Counted from the stretch's first letter, positions 10,057-21,204 are shown. The stretch: DNA of 64,000 bases from Lumbricus rubellus (GCA_945859605.1 OX243824.1:31507869-31571868); one strand, 5' to 3'. Numbers and translations: made by a program. Notes: a model not told the origin generated them from the sequence alone.

Positions 10057-10533
10057 CAAGGCGCCTTCTGCAGTAGACATCCATATCCATTTCTTCATCA
10101 TCAGAAGTATATTGCCGGAGCCAGATCCAGAAAGCGTTTGGGCTAAAACCAGGTATGTATCCGTCATGATAGAACTCCAGGGCAGCCGCCCATTGGGAAT
10201 CGTCAAAATTAATTTCCTCCCAACCTGAATGAATAACGTTTGAACATTTCCAAGAAGAATTGGTCAGAACATACTCGTCGGCTGTTGACGCCAGAATACC
10301 TCCCGGCCCTCCAGGCCCATTTTGACCATGTATCGCTATTAATTTCGTAGTGCAAGGAAGATCAACAACATCCGTTTGATAATAGATGCCGGCATTTGGA
10401 AGGCCAGTTATCTCAACTCCATCGACGTAGATCCTCAAATAGTCATCGGCCGTAACTGTGAGATCACGTATTTGACAGGATAACTGAGAAACAGACGATG
10501 CTTCCAATTCGACAACACCAAGTAGAAAAACAA
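10057..10533 (-). CDS. Exon of secreted beta-sandwich-like protein (paralogue of 58357-58839)
   Basis: A 477-bp exon on the minus strand is bounded by a polypyrimidine tract plus AG (10535-10534) and donor GT (10056-10055). Both borders are phase 1. It starts with a hydrophobic run VFLLGVVELEA, the end of a signal peptide begun in an unseen upstream exon. The domain body carries LRIYVDGVEITGLP, VDLPCTTKLIAIHG, SSWKCSN and NFDDSQW. The paralogous exon at 58 kb shares most of these. The pattern of aromatic and Gly residues suggests a galactose-binding-like beta sandwich, which is inferred and not proved. The EGF and C-terminal exons that accompany the paralogue were not found to the left, so this is a partial gene or an orphan exon. 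Confidence 0.75.
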
Positions 10534-10690
10534 CTAAAAAGAAATAAACCTTTGTTTTAATATACCAAGTGAATCATTTTTAAAAGACAAAGTTAAACAT
10601 GTGAAATTATCTTGTTTTAATTCCCCAGCACACGAGCTGTGATTGTCTTGTACATATCAAACTAGTTACATGTAGAATAAATTGAATAAT

Positions 10691-10810
10691 CAGAGGTTCT
10701 CAACCGGTGTGTCGCGACACACAGAGTGGCGCGAATCGACCGGCCATGTGTCGCGTAAAATAGGTTGTCGCTGGTGTGTCGCAAAGAATTGGTGTGTCGC
10801 AATTTCACAC
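10691..10810 (+). mobile_element. Degraded hAT left end with GTGTGTCGC repeats
   Basis: CAGAGGTTCTCAACC is a typical hAT terminus. It is followed by several copies of GTGTGTCGC. No matching right end was found. Confidence 0.45.
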
Positions 10811-11097
10811 AGCGTACATGTACATGTAGGCCTACACCGTCGTTCTTGCATTACACTGACTTGCTTACTTAGCAGTTAAAGCGGGCGTAGGTTGTGAGAA
10901 TTCGTGACACTCTATGTCTAATTATGTCTATTCCATTTCATCGCAATCTAGAGCGGCCACAATGTTTGCCTTGTAGACAATGTAGACCCACAATCCCTCC
11001 ACAGGTCTATATATGGCACATTTTGCGGATGACGCGAAAAATAATGTGCAATTCATCAAACAGTATAACACGTTACAGAACAAACCAAATACTTTTG

Positions 11098-11290
11098 CTC
11101 AATTCAATTCAAAATTAAAAATCATTTATTGATCCCACAAAACGTAATTTTACAGAACATAACACAATTATAATTAAAGTATTAGCACATTCGGCAAAGA
11201 GGTGAGGATACAGATTAGGGAGCAATAGGCACACCAGAAGGGACAAGTCCCGCTTAGTAGGGGCCTATATACCAGGTAGAAGAAGAACAG
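11098..11290 (-). mobile_element. 3' end of a LINE (minus strand)
   Basis: Read on the minus strand, the segment ends GATCAATAAATGATTTTTAA followed by GAATT repeats. This is the usual shape of a CR1/L2/jockey-type 3' tail with an AATAAA-like signal. Upstream is GCCCCTACTAAGCGGGACTT. No coding part is left. Confidence 0.55.
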
Positions 11291-11699
11291 GATGGCGGGG
11301 TGAGATTAAGTAAGGGAAATAGACGTTGTTATGTCTATAACAGTTATAATTATAGTAGATTGAAGTTACGTAAAGATGCAGTGTGAACTTTATTCCCTCA
11401 CGCCTGTCCAGTCTCTTCAAAAGTTCAGCGTAGCCTAGGCCTATCCCTAATTAACTTTACTTTCGCATCTAATGGCTAGGTAGAAGTATCTACAGTTTTT
11501 TACCTTTTCTACCGAAAACAACGACAAGTTTCTTGTATAATAAATTGTACTTCAAAATCCATCAGAAACAAACCAACAGCAACGACACGACAACGACAAA
11601 TTTTACGTTAAGATTATCTTTCATCATCACTTACTCTACCATTCCTGTCCACACACACTCTACAACTGGCACACCTATCTAAAACTTATCTCACCCTGA

Positions 11700-11771
11700 G
11701 CGTACATCCTTCTTTCAGTCGCTCTGTCCCTCTCTCTGCCTCTCTCTGTCTTTCTCTCTGTCGTTCTCCAG
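11700..11771. repeat. Pyrimidine-rich CTCT/CTGT low-complexity tract
   Basis: Imperfect CTCTCTGTC repeats abut copy B of the dispersed repeat. A similar CTCT tract follows the foldback element at 12,510. Confidence 0.7.
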
Positions 11772-12021
11772 GGGTTATTCTAAGAAATTTTTAGAACTGC
11801 ACAAAACGACCTTTTTAGTCGTCCGGACCAAATGTTTGATCGTTGAAATCCCGTGAATATATTACCATTCGAAATTTTCCCGGCCCCTAATAAAACTGTT
11901 GACCCTTTTTTAGTCCTTCGTTCACTATAACACTATGAGTTACTGCACAAAATCTTATTTTCAACTCCACAAATTTATTTTCCAACTACACACTTTGTGT
12001 CCAGCTGCACGTTAAAATAAC
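11772..12021. repeat. Dispersed repeat, copy B (occupied site)
   Basis: Direct relative of 891-1132, with the same ordered landmarks. It ends in CACGTTAAAATAAC. The last eight bases are duplicated on the far side of the foldback element at 12500-12507. Confidence 0.85.
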
Positions 12022-12499
12022 GGTTCCACGACAACTGGTCCACCGACAACTCGTCCAACGACAACTCGTCCACGGACAACTGGTCCACCGACAACTCGTC
12101 CACTGAAATAGAAGCCGGATTATTGAGAAAACGCTTGGAGATTAGAAGCTGGATGAAGATTTTTACAGGTGAAATAGAAGCTGGATTCATGAAAAAATGC
12201 TTAAGAAATGGAAGATGGATCAAGTTTTTGTTCGATCTGAAGTAAAAGCGTGATGCATGTTGAAACACATGATGAAAATCATCAATTCAGCTTCTATTTA
12301 AGTAAGGAAACCATTAGACTTTTTTTTTCATAAATCCAGCTCCTATTTCGTAAATAAATAACTTTCATCCAGCTTCTATTTCCCAAACATTTTCTCGATA
12401 ATCCGGCTTCTATTTCAGTGGACGAGTTGTCGGTGGACCAGTTGTCCGTGGACGAGTTGTCGTTGGACGAGTTGTCGGTGGACGAGTTGTCGTGACACC
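12022..12499. mobile_element. TU-like foldback element with 15-bp repeat ends
   Basis: Each end carries five 15-bp units (ACAACTSGTCCAMSG type), at 12031-12105 and inverted at 12416-12490. The arms keep the same unit order and differ at about one base. Inner arms carry AAATAGAAGCYGGAT motifs. Termini are GGTTCCACGACAACT and, inverted, GGTGTCACGACAACT. A perfect 8-bp target duplication AAAATAAC lies at 12014-12021 and 12500-12507. There is no coding capacity, so it must be mobilised in trans. The architecture matches sea-urchin TU elements as I recall them. Confidence 0.88.
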
Positions 12500-12639
12500 A
12501 AAATAACCACTGGTTCTCTCTGTCTGTCTCTCTCGCTCTCCGGCGTCGGTCCGGCAGCAGTAACTTCCCCACCACTCAGCCACCTGGCCTACCTTACCTG
12601 TACACTGTTGCACAACAATCAGCTGATCATTATACGTTA

Positions 12640-13140
12640 TATAAAATTAGCTCAAGTGCAGATTAAATTCTTAACTAAAACTTAACTAACAAACACAAAG
12701 CTGAGTTTAAGTAATATATGTATTAGTGTGTGCACGTCCAAGGGTTTTAAAGTGGCTAACGGATGTAACCGTACGGATTTCTTTGGGAAGACTGTTCCAG
12801 TTGGCAGGGCCCTGAATCCTAAGCGAAAACTTACGGACATTTAGTTCTTGCAAACACAGATCTGAAGTCATTGTTACTTCTATTGAAAATAAGATGCGAC
12901 GCAGGATCAAAATAGGATGTAGTATTCGAGAATAATAATGGGAAAATATATCCAGGAAACGGTAATTTTGCGGATGACGCGGACATGTGAGTTTTCTGCC
13001 TGTTTGCATATTCAGGGCCAAACAACCACAATGAACAATGGGTGGACAAAGTCCAGGGTCTCCAAGGTTCCAACGATCCTATACTTTTTAATGATCTTCA
13101 CAAACTTGTGTCTGTGTGTTCAGCGTATGTGACTTTTCCC
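12640..13140 (-). pseudogene. Degraded LINE ORF2 C-terminus
   Basis: The minus-strand frame 13021-12707 includes GPANWNSLPKEIRTVTSVSH, the conserved C-terminal tail of CR1/L2/jockey-type ORF2 proteins (pattern GPxxWNxLPxxIR...SxxxFK). Upstream parts shift between frames. It is a 5'-truncated, broken copy. Confidence 0.6.
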
Positions 13141-13678
13141 TGGATTCGTTGAGAGTTCGACTGTGTTGATCGTGGTTTCGACGGTGGCAGCTAAAACGAG
13201 TGCCCCGTAGCCTACGCGAAAGTTTCTTGTCCGTTGTCATGTCTTCTGATCGGTGATACTTAGCTCAAATCTGATTTCACTAGCGTTCCTGGGTGCGATT
13301 TGCCCCTAGGACAGCCAGTAGGCAGCGGTCGAGGCCCGTAGATAATTTAGTTCCAGCTCTCAAAGTTTGGTTTCGCGTCTCCGCCTGAGGAGCTGTGACG
13401 GTCAGCATCGGTCGCAGCCAACCGATTTAATTCTTCCGTCTTTTCGCTTTGGTCGTAGCCTCAGTTATCGCTTGTCAGGAACACGTGTGGTTACCGGCCC
13501 GTAGAGTAATATTAAACGTCCACTTCGCTCCCTAGAGAGTTTACCTTATACCAATAGCTTAGCCCCCGTCCTTAACCCATTTACCGCCGCTATGAGAAAT
13601 AGCCACCGCATCAAGCTGCAGAAATAGAAGCTGAATGAAGTTTCTCTGTAGGTGAAATGAAAGCTGGATATACGGAAT
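13141..13678. other. Intergenic; ends in a TU inner-arm fragment
   Basis: No gene is seen. From about 13,600 the motifs AGAAATAGAAGCTGAATGAA and GAAATGAAAGCTGGAT match the inner arms of the foldback element at 12 kb. The hAT element then interrupts at TACGGAAT. Confidence 0.45.
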
Positions 13679-15145
13679 CAGTGGCGGCGCCAGGATTTCA
13701 GGTTTGGGGGGGGCTGAAGCCCTAAGCCCACCTAGAGCATGTTTATGAAGCGCAGAAGGCGCGATGCTGCGAGTGCCGAAGGCACGAAGCCATACCGACT
13801 AGGGGGTCTGGGGGAGCGTCGTGAGCTACCCCAGCGGGGTCTGGGGCGGAGCCCCAGCCGCCAACGCATTTTTAGCTCTGCTGACCTCAACTAGAGCCCT
13901 TTTTAGGCTCTTTTTTGCCAGCTATTTATGAACGATAAAATCATAAAAACTTCAATAAGAAGTCGTTTTGCAGAGTCGCAGTCTAGCTACCAGTATAAGA
14001 ATGTCAAAATTTTATTGTAAACGTAATGGGCTTAGTTTTTACTATAATCACAAAAGATAAAAGTTTAGGCTATATATAGCCTAACAAGTTTATAAGTATA
14101 CTACTATACTGTCATATGGGTAGGCCTACTATATAGAAAAACCATTGGGGCATGTCATGTGTAGGGAGTTTTACGGGTACAACCAGTGGCGGCGCCAGGA
14201 TTTAAGTTTCTGGGGGCTGAAACCCAAGCCCTTCCTCCCAGGGACGCAAGTAGAACATTTTCCTTAAGGGGGGTAATTTTGCATGCGCTGGAGACGCGGA
14301 GCTGCAAGTGCCGAATGCACGAAGCTCACACCGATTAGGGGGTCTGGGGGAGCTTACGACGCTCCCCCAGCGAGGTCTGGGGCGTAGCCCCAGAAACAAG
14401 CGCTTTTTTCGATATTGACATCGACAGGAGCACGTTTCAGGCTCTTGTTTGCCAACTATTTGTGAACGATAAAGTCATGAAAAGTATTGAATTTCCACAT
14501 TGCAATAATAGCATTTTGGGCTGTCATTTTTTTTACTAAATAGCTCATCATTTCAATGCTGAAAGTCGTGGATTATGACCTCAAAAGTGTCCCCTTGTAG
14601 GTCATTGTTTAAATTTTTTGGATATCAGCACTTTGATGGTAACATTTTAAGCTGTCATCTCAACAAATTTCTCATAATTATTTCATTGCTGAAAGAAATG
14701 GTTTATGAGTTCAATAATGTTCCTCCACGTTGTATAAGTTATCGAATTCCACACTGCAAAGGTATACCAGTTTTCCTCTCGTCTTAGCAAAAATTGTTCA
14801 TGATGGATAAACAGTAGATAACACTCTAGAAATTTACAATGACACTTCTGAGATATTTATGAAATATTGGGGAGAACAGCATCTCCGCCCACAACCACAA
14901 ACTTCGGAGTCTCGTGGACCGTCCCTTGGCCCCCAAGTCTTCGCCCATGACTGCTGATGCTAAATGAACACCTAATTTTCCAATGTAGCCTATAGTTGTG
15001 TAGAACTATACTGGCGTAGCCCCTCTGGAGGCCGGCGGGCCGAACATGGTGCACATAACCTCATCACGGTCTGCGGCGCATTCTATTTGCATAAGCATCG
15101 ACGCGCTATTGTAGTGAAATTCAAAATTGCTGTCCTTGTGAAAAT

Positions 15146-15645
15146 CAGCCCCTTCCTCCGCCAACCCGGACTCAACACCCTTCTCCCGCCAGCCCGGACT
15201 TACACCGGGTCAAACCTCAGCCCCTTCCTCCGCCAGCCCGGACTCACACCGGGCCAAACCTCAGCCCCCTTCCTCCGCCAGCCCGGACTCACACCGGGCC
15301 AAACCTCAGCCTCTTCCGCCAGCCCGGACTCACACCGGGCCAAACCTCAGCCCCCTTCCTCCACCAGCCCGGACTCACACCGGTCCGGACCCTTTCCACC
15401 CGCCGCCTCGGACCTCCAGCCCTTACCCCGCTATAGCCCGGGCTCAGACTGGTCCGGATCTCAGCCCCTTCCCCCGCCAGTTCAAACCCTCCAGTCCTCT
15501 TCCCTCTTCCAGACCCGTCCGGACCTCAGACCGGTCGGTACCTCAACCCCCTGCTCCGCAATAGCGGATCTTTGCCCCTTTCCCCCGCCAGACCGGTTCG
15601 GACCTCAGACCGGCCCGGACCTCAGCCCTCTGTCCTCCGCAGCTC
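15146..15645. repeat. GC-rich minisatellite, about 47-bp unit
   Basis: Units read CAGCCCGGACTCACACCGGG, then CCAAACCTCAGCCCCCTTCC, then TCCGC. About five units are close matches up to 15,400, followed by degenerate ones. The 191-residue frame over this block is a by-product of the repeat. Confidence 0.85.
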
Positions 15646-15651
15646 CATTAG

Positions 15652-15690
15652 GGTATAAATAAGAGGACTGTATGCATGCTAGTGTTCAGT
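15652..15690 (+). promoter_or_regulatory. Possible TATA plus initiator promoter inside hAT element
   Basis: TATAAATA at 15654-15661 is followed about 25 bases later by TTCAGTC, a good initiator match. No clear downstream frame is seen. It could be a captured promoter or an LTR remnant. Confidence 0.3.
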
Positions 15691-16134
15691 CGCAGAGAGA
15701 GTCGATGTCCGTGAGTCGAGCCCAGTCGCAATTGATGTCTCACATGCGAGTCGACGTATGACCGTCCGCCGCAGTTGAGGTTCGAAAATAAAATAATAAT
15801 AATAACTTAATTGTAAGCCGATACATGGACATTCATTGCCTTTTGCTTTGGGATGAGGCTGAGTCACATTTAAGGGCTTAGCCCCCTAATTGAGGCTGAG
15901 TCACATTTAGGGGCTTAGCCCCCTAACCCCTCCTCTGGTGACGTCAATGGCATAAGCATCTACACTATGATAATACAGTTTATTTCGTTGCCGTTGGTCA
16001 TTGTCTAGTTTCCTTATTACGAAGTAAGCCGTTTTAGACATTTTCAGCTTTTTGCTTTGGGGGGGCTGAGCCACGTTTAGGGGGGGCTTAGCACCCCCAA
16101 TCCCCCCCCTGGCGCCGCCACTGTACGGAATTCA

Positions 16135-16300
16135 TTCGGAATTCAGAGGGGGTAACCTGAAACCGGGTGTAGGATGAAACCGGTTCAGATTACCCCTAGG
16201 GGTAATCTGAAACCGGGTTTAAAGTTACCGGGGGTAATGTTCAGGAGGGGGTAATTTGAAACCTTTACACCGGTTCATAGCGGCCTATGGAGGAATTTTT
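16135..16300. repeat. Fragment of the GGGTAATCTGAAACC foldback family
   Basis: GGGGTAATCTGAAACCGG and its relatives occur in both orientations here, with GGGGGTAATTTGAAACCTTT at the end. The same signature occurs at 53,180, 54,010, 56,650 and 57,070. Only the outer part of an arm is present. Confidence 0.6.
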
Positions 16301-17816
16301 TATCAGTGACTGTAGGTCTAGTTTTTCCATAACCATGGCGTCCGGTGCTTAAATTATGATTTAGGGTTTTCGGGGGTACTTATTTTGACGCCTTTTCTAT
16401 TAATTCGTTCATTCATTCGGAAATTAAGGCAACCTCATAGCGAATATCGTTGACCGTGACCAAAAACTACCGCTGCAATCAACAGCACGATATGCATGAC
16501 TTCTATGACGCCAGCGTCTAGTGCGCAAAGAATCATGGTCCCTAAACCACAGTGATATAATAGTAGAGAGGAAGCCATAAATAAAGTTGTAGGCCTAGGC
16601 TACTGTAGATAGAAAAATTGATAATCAGAACTGAGTTTCTCGTGTTTTTCTAAATGACTCCGTAGCGACTTGAAAGGAAGATTGAGGCATGACGGAATCA
16701 AGTTGACTTGGAATCACCAGACGAGGGTTGATGGGCAATTATAGTCCAGTCATCGTTCATCGTAGGTTTACTATGTTTCTCCAATTAGTGCAAGACAATG
16801 GACGCACTTTTTTTTAGCCCATTGTTTGGTCGGATGCAAATTTACTTGTAAGTAATGAGGAATAATTATAGTCTAATGTAGGCCTACAAATTCATCTAGT
16901 AGCTCCGGATACTTCTTGTGGTAGCAGATTTGGCTACACCTTTCACCTGCTTCTCGTTCCTAAATCAAATAACTTCACATAAAATATTATTATTATGAAA
17001 TAGACTAACCTCCTAATAAATGTAAGCCTATGTTATATGATTTCATTGTTTCCGTGCTGAATATCGATTCTTCTTCGCAGATCGACGGATTGCGTTAGTC
17101 TAGATGGCGAAGGCGACGGTTACTTTGGCACTCATAATAAAGATAATTGGTAGGCCCTATGTTCTCATAATTGAACTTCGCCAATAATAGGCCTACGCTG
17201 ATAACTTTTTTTACAAAGGGCAAAGTCAGTGTCGGGCTTGATGTCACCTGATTTGATTTTTGATCCTTAAACTTTAACTTGGCGAACGATTAGACGAAGA
17301 TAAGATGCAGTCTTCATGGAGTCCATTTTTATTGTAGGCTATTTTATAGTAGGCCTACACTATTGATTTATCTGTTGTTAACCACTGCTAATCAGAAGTC
17401 AAGTGTATGGGGAGGGAATGTGCTGCACCACGGTATACTCTAACCTGTTGCGGATAATAATTGTCAACCGGATTATTTTTTTTAAAAGAAGTATTATTAT
17501 TCTCATGTCATTAGTGAGAGTCGTGGGGAAATACTTCAAAAGTGTCTCCTTTAATTGTAGAAATCTGTTTAAAATTTCCAAACTAGAATAAAATCATGCT
17601 TTCATCTCAACACAATTTTCATAATTTTAGTGCCGAAAGACATGGTTTAAGACTCCAAATTAATTTCTTTCCCTTTTGTTTAACCTTTATTATCCCAGAC
17701 ATTGAAATAGTCATTCTATCACTTCTGAATTTCGTTATGATACAGTTTACCACCTAGATAGAGGCAATTAGTACAAAAAATAATTTATTTTTTGCTCATA
17801 TAAAAATTATATATAT
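16301..17816. other. Intergenic, no gene recognised
   Basis: AT-rich, with several TAGGCCTA octamers (16597, 16883, 17188, 17349 approx.). Short frames overlap on both strands without domain character. Confidence 0.45.
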
Positions 17817-18715
17817 GTTCCCAAAGTGGAACGTTGGGTCACTTTGACAAGTATAGACATCAAGCATTAGTAAAAGTAAAACATTTTCCAAATGATGCAT
17901 ATATTATACAATTTTTTAAAAGCTGTGAATCACAAAGGTTAATACCCCCACCTCCACCCCATATTTTACACACCCCATCCTCAAAATTTCAATCCGCCCC
18001 ACCCTTCCACCCCACCAAACCCCATAAAATGCTAACATATAAAATGTATGAAAAATAATGTTTCAATTTGTTTTCATACCGGTCCCACCAAACCACTACG
18101 CTGACCGTATCCCGCAAAAGTCCCACAACAGTCCCCACCGACCCCAGCCCACCCCACCCAACCCTACTCCACCTTCCCCAAATTTTTCCCCGCACAGTCC
18201 CACCTGTCTGGAGTAATTTTTGGTTTCAAATCTCCTCTTCACTTCGAACGCACCCGGCCCACTTCAACCACATACTCCAACCGCCCATCCCTAACACACA
18301 CACACCCAACTCTGGCCCACTTCACCCTATTTCCACCCCCACTCCGACCCACCTCTTAAAATGCCCAAAATATGAAATTCATGAAAAACAATTTTTTACT
18401 TTGTTTTCCACATTGACCCTTCCTTCCCACTTTGACCCCACCCGGCACACTACAGCTCATACCCCAAACGTCCGACCCCACCCATCACCACTCTAACTCA
18501 GGCCTACCCACCCCATCTCCCACCCCTCCATGCCCCCACTTCGCGAAAGGCTCAACACATGAAATTCATAGCAAAAGCTAATGTTTCACTTGGTTTTCAC
18601 CTTTGGTCTCACCGCACCCCACCCTACCCCGGCTCCATCCCACAATCCTCACCCCATCCCGCCATACCGTGTCCCCACACAACCCACCCTGCGGGAAAAC
18701 GGAGTAATTATAATT
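17817..18715. repeat. Rearranged MITE end plus C-rich tandem blocks
   Basis: 17817-17842 resembles the 18996 MITE terminus, but its inner GTTCC..GGAAC palindrome is flipped. From 17,940 a strongly CCCAC-rich strand holds three degenerate blocks, near 18,010, 18,357 and 18,550. Each has AAATG/CACATG..GAAATTCAT..AAAA and then TTTGTTTTC/TTGGTTTTCA. The open frames over it reflect skewed composition. Confidence 0.55.
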
Positions 18716-18849
18716 ATAGGCTAGGCTAATTATGTTGAAAACATCATGCTGCAGAAAGCCTAACACACCTTTCAAGCTGCTCAAATCCCGAAACAAACCA
18801 GTACTATATAATAAAATAATGAAAATAGGCCTAAAATAATTATAATGTA

Positions 18850-18892
18850 CCAACTAATACTACTACTACTAATAATAATAATAATAATAATC
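18850..18892. repeat. TAC/TAA trinucleotide microsatellite
   Basis: ACTACTACTACT runs directly into AATAATAATAAT. Confidence 0.85.
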
Positions 18893-18995
18893 ATATTCAT
18901 ATTATAATGAAAACTACAATCAATGTAGGCTAAATTTTGGAGCGAGCAGGGCAAATTTCAATAGAACGTAAAAATACTGATTCAACTAGCGAGAG

Positions 18996-19376
18996 TGACC
19001 CAACGTTCCCAAAGTGGAACATGCCTAAAATCAGCTGCGTTACTCACTCGTAGAGCACTACCATTAAAAAAATTGACCATACCCAGGCAGAATAGACACA
19101 GTTCAACCCAAATGTACCATAAAAGCAATTACCTTTCATGCATTTCTTCCAAAATGTAATTTTCAATATTTTTTAGAAAAAATGTCATTTTTGCCAAATT
19201 TGCATCAAAATAACTATTTTATTAGCAGCAACAGACTTGAAACAAAAGTAAATAAACATGCACCTATCATTGGCGAAGTAAATGAATATCAATAAGATGA
19301 TTAACAGTAGGTTTTACCGTCCCTGCAAATTTTTTAATAATATGTTCCATTGTTCCACTTTGGGAACGTTGGGTCA
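18996..19376. mobile_element. MITE with perfect 26-bp terminal inverted repeats
   Basis: The left end starts TGACCCAACGTTCCCAAAGT and the right end is its exact inverse over 26 bp (19351-19376). The element is 381 bp and non-coding. Flanking bases show no clear duplication, so the superfamily is unknown. Confidence 0.8.
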
Positions 19377-19416
19377 ATAAAGGTTAAATAACCTATGTTT
19401 TGAGTTTCCGCACTGT

Positions 19417-19800
19417 CAGGGCGGATCCAGAGGGGGGGGGCAAATCCGGTCATGCCCCTCCATTGAGAAATTTCAATATTTGTCATCAGCCGTTCTGGCG
19501 GGCAAATTAGACGTGCCCCTCAGGTTCTTACAGGCTTTTAACCAATGCAGCGGGGAAAAGGTGTCAGAGAAAACAAAGAGACAAGTAAATTAGTAGAGTA
19601 GGCTTATGACTTTCAGAAAGTCATCAGCTATTCTGACTGGCGAAAATGGTAAGTAGCCTATAGTTTTTGAGAAATGGTAACTTTTCGAAATTTCGACCAA
19701 AAAAGTCATCAGATTTTTTCTACCAGAGACCAGCGAAAAATCTGTTCAGGTCCATGACCAAATATTTTACCGCCCCTAAAAATTTCTGTATCCGCTCCTG
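19417..19800. mobile_element. hAT-like MITE abutting a gene remnant
   Basis: Starts CAGGGCGGATCCAGAGG and ends CTGTATCCGCTCCTG (inverse CAGGAGCGGATACAG). It contains the GACCAAAAAAGTCATC module shared by other MITEs here. No 8-bp duplication is present. The right end meets the coding remnant exactly at 19801, so the flank was probably lost in a rearrangement. Confidence 0.65.
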
Positions 19801-19998
19801 GAATTTACTGGTCCACAGCCAACACAGGACGTCTTCAAAATTTTCCATAGTTTGTATTTCAATAGCGAGAGGAATGAAATGATGCGAGTTTGGGATGCTT
19901 ATGAGGATGGTGAGAATGATGTCAGTCTTCTAAGAATCTTCCGTTTCAGAGAGGAATTACAAAACCACGCTGAATATGACACGGACAATATGAATTGA
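19801..19998 (+). pseudogene. C-terminal remnant of the propeller family (unit 1)
   Basis: The frame has EFTGPQP near its start, then YFNSERNE and LLRIFRF, and stops at TGA 19996. It aligns with the last 55-60 residues of the complete gene at 24360-25282 (EFTGPPP, RFNSQRNE, LLKIFRF). It has a longer tail beyond FRF. Upstream coding sequence has been replaced by a MITE. It is the first of three tandem copies. Confidence 0.75.
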
Positions 19999-20039
19999 AC
20001 GTTGTCAGTGTCTCGTGTTAGTTAGGCCACTGTCTTACA

Positions 20040-20400
20040 CATAGGCCTACTATATCGTTTGAAGCACCTGTGTTGAGGAAACTATTCTCTTTCATACATT
20101 ACACTTTGATAATTCTTATGTCAAACCATGGAGCACTTTAACATTTACGCAATTAAAATCAATACATGTTCCTGTTTCGTGCATTTTATTTCCTGAAGTA
20201 GGCCTAGTCTGTGCTTTGATCTATTTATTCCTTTTCCTTATTACTTCAGCTTCAGATGATTTTTTCAAAACCACGTTAATAACTCTCCACTACCACTACC
20301 AGAACCATCTCTACCACCTTCACCACTTCACGACCACCTCCTCCACAACCGCCCACTGTCCGTGTTTTAATGAACGGCAAACACCTTTGTTATGCTAAAG
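20040..20400. repeat. Downstream flank of duplicated unit 1
   Basis: GAAGCACCTGTGTTGAGGAA and the later ACCACTACCAGAACC / CCACCACC-rich stretch match, in order, the flanks after 25,350 and 27,170. This shows that the tandem duplication extended past the coding end. Confidence 0.6.
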
Positions 20401-20506
20401 GGGCAGATGAACAACTAGATAAAACAGAGCATTAATATTATGGTCTACAGAAAATCAACTCAATGTATTCAAGTCATAAAGTTACTATAAAAATTATGCA
20501 GTTGAG

Positions 20507-20825
20507 CAGGGACGGAACCAGGGTGGGGGAAATCCGGCCATGGCCCCACATTTAGAAATGCCATGGAAAGTGGCCTCCATATGATTTCAACGCGGCCCAT
20601 TAGGTTAGAATGGTATATTTTCCAGACATTTTCGCTAAACGACTTTTAAAAAGGTCATGGTTTTTTGGCAGGGAAAATTATATAGGGCCTATAATCTTGA
20701 AGGCACGAACGACCAAATGACTAAAAAAAAGTCATGACTTTTTTCAAGTGAAAGATCAACCGAAAATTCCCCATTGCCTAATAGGCTACCCCCCCTCCTT
20801 TAGAAAATTTCTTCATCCCTTCTTG
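20507..20825. mobile_element. hAT MITE, perfect 8-bp TSD
   Basis: The left end is CAGGGACGGAACCAGGG. The right end is degraded (TTCATCCCTTCTTG). It is flanked by CAGTTGAG at 20499-20506 and 20826-20833. It contains the ATGACTAAAAAAAAGTCAT palindrome module. Confidence 0.8.
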
Positions 20826-20833
20826 CAGTTGAG

Positions 20834-21204
20834 CAATTATTATTTTTGTTGATAAATTCCTATGCAAGGCAATCATTATTTTGTTGTTTTTCCTGATCAG
20901 TAGGGCCCATGTCCACAATGTAATTTTGTAAGCCTAATGAATAGTCACGCTTTAGCACCACGACATAAATAATTATAGCAATCAACATGTAGGCCTACAG
21001 AAAAGGGCGAATAAAAATTTTTAGAAAAAATGAACAACAAGTTTAAGAACAGTTACTATAGGCCTAATAATAAGCCTACTTCTTAACAGCAATAATAATG
21101 TGATAATGATGTAGGCCTACAAAACTGCGAAACTTATAAGTTTTTAGTCAACAATAAAGTGCATCCCTCACACGGACTAAATATGAGGCCAAATATTAAT
21201 GGCC
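20834..21204. other. Upstream region of the F-box/propeller gene
   Basis: AT-rich and without a gene. It carries TAGGCCTA at about 20991, 21059 and 21112. Confidence 0.4.

Larger units (their letters stand above)
14184..15951. mobile_element. Nested copy of the same hAT family
   Basis: The left terminus CAGTGGCGGCGCCAGG repeats at 14184, followed by the same GGGGGCTGAA and GGGGGAGCTTACGACGCT blocks as the outer left end. A degenerate right end (CTTAGCCCCCTAACCCCTCC) is near 15,890-15,951. No 8-bp duplication is visible for this copy, so it may be an internal duplication. Confidence 0.5.
13679..16123. mobile_element. Composite hAT element, 2445 bp, perfect 8-bp TSD
   Basis: Termini CAGTGGCGGCGCCAGG and CCTGGCGCCGCCACTG form a perfect 16-bp inverted repeat. 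The element is flanked by TACGGAAT at 13671-13678 and 16124-16131. The 8-bp duplication and CAGTG start are typical of hAT transposons. No transposase remains. A second left end at 14184 and a decayed right end near 15951 show an internal duplication or nested copy. Inside are a minisatellite and a promoter-like block. Confidence 0.88.

Noticed and set aside
15087..15662. 191-residue Pro-rich frame
   Set aside because: It follows the GC-rich 47-bp minisatellite inside a hAT element. There is no start context, domain or partner exon.
18068..18496. 142-residue Pro/Thr/His-rich frame
   Set aside because: It lies in a CCCAC-rich low-complexity tandem block, with no domain or splice support.
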